From positions 1 through 6,343 of the forward strand of contig DAIOVG010000157.1 in assembly GCA_036759125.1 (NCBI GenBank): a stretch of 6,343 nt of DNA. The letters run 5' to 3'. The notes under the pieces are model-generated. The model was not told the origin of the DNA. It ran no database searches and was given only the letters and a program-made list of their open reading frames with translations. Numbering within the stretch: the first letter of the stretch is position 1; the number at the start of each line of letters is the position of its first letter. Positions 5,943-6,343 of the stretch are shown here, in pieces. This DNA comes from CAXXOK01 sp036759125 (GTDB taxonomy: Bacteria; Bacillota; Clostridia; Christensenellales; Aristaeellaceae). The translations under genes and the position numbers were made by a program.

Positions 5943-6343
5943 TTTTAGTAAGAAAAATCATTAACCATACGACTGACGGGTGGGCATCTCTATGAAGCGA
6001 CAGGATTTGAATAGACGCTGACAGCATTTGCTAGTAAATTTTAATATCTGCAATCGCTCAATCCCTTTTATTTCTACACTTTATCCGATAGTGTGGATGT
6101 ACATCACAAGTCTACATCAAAACCAACTGCGGTATTTGTAGTTACACAAAACCCGCCAAAAAAACTCCAATACCAAGAGTAATGTGATAGCTATATTTCG
6201 AAGCCGCAGTCCATGTATGTTATATGAACTAAATTAATATAAATCATCTGCTTACAAGTCAGATACACTCATTTTTTGATATACTCCCGAATTACTTTAC
6301 ATAATGCGTGACCAATGGTATTATATCTTCTGATTATTTGTAC
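5943..6343. other. AT-rich stretch without a recognisable gene
   Basis: About 400 bp at roughly 35% G+C, against about 60% in the genes upstream. No open frame on either strand reaches 60 codons and none shows a ribosome binding site with family-like protein sequence. It contains an 11-bp near-direct repeat (GACAGGATTTG at 5999-6009 and GACAGCATTTG at 6020-6030, 21 bp apart) and a 10-bp palindrome GATGTACATC at 6096-6105. The composition fits foreign or decayed DNA next to ssrA, or a long AT-rich intergenic region. Confidence 0.6.

Noticed and set aside
6269..6343. Minus-strand frame of 24 codons open from the window edge, ending at TGA 6271-6269
   Set aside because: It reads like a plausible basic C-terminus (ending CKVIREYIKK), but 24 open codons in AT-rich DNA are common by chance and there is no other support; the next bases beyond the window would settle it.

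Overview
The window looks like ordinary chromosome from a GC-rich member of the Clostridia (Firmicutes). The coding part is about 60% G+C, with strong AGGAGG-type ribosome binding sites and TTG/GTG starts. Its TldD/PmbA, ProA, SmpB and tmRNA are all clearly bacterial. The genus cannot be fixed from the sequence alone.

Layout. Positions 1-1573 (+) hold the 3' end of a tldD-type gene and a complete pmbA/tldE-type gene, the two halves of a TldD/TldE peptidase. A bidirectional hairpin terminator at about 1604-1635 separates them from a convergent minus-strand operon. That operon reads right to left as proA (3427-4719), an ABC-transporter ATPase (2501-3415, TTG start) and an ABC-2 permease (1650-2504). 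Its genes are coupled by an 11-bp gap and then a 4-bp overlap. Positions 4735-4858 form a compact divergent promoter region firing proA to the left and smpB to the right. The two promoters appear to share one self-complementary -35 hexamer. smpB (4859-5320) is followed by a roughly 200-bp spacer with a long imperfect palindrome, and then by a complete one-piece tmRNA gene, ssrA (5525-5871), with an encoded CCA end. SmpB and tmRNA together form the trans-translation ribosome-rescue system.

The tmRNA is followed by a 15-bp hairpin (5876-5909). From there the base composition falls to about 35% G+C and no convincing gene is seen up to the window end at 6343. Because the 3' end of ssrA is a classic integration site, this abrupt change may be the edge of an integrated element or its remnant. 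No integrase is visible to prove it.

No new multi-gene system can be claimed here. The points most worth a second look are the shared -35 element of the divergent promoters, the palindromic spacer element between smpB and ssrA, the unusual tmRNA tag (ending NNQLAFAA, with a hairpin over its first codons), the proA-ABC transporter operon lacking proB, and the composition break after ssrA.
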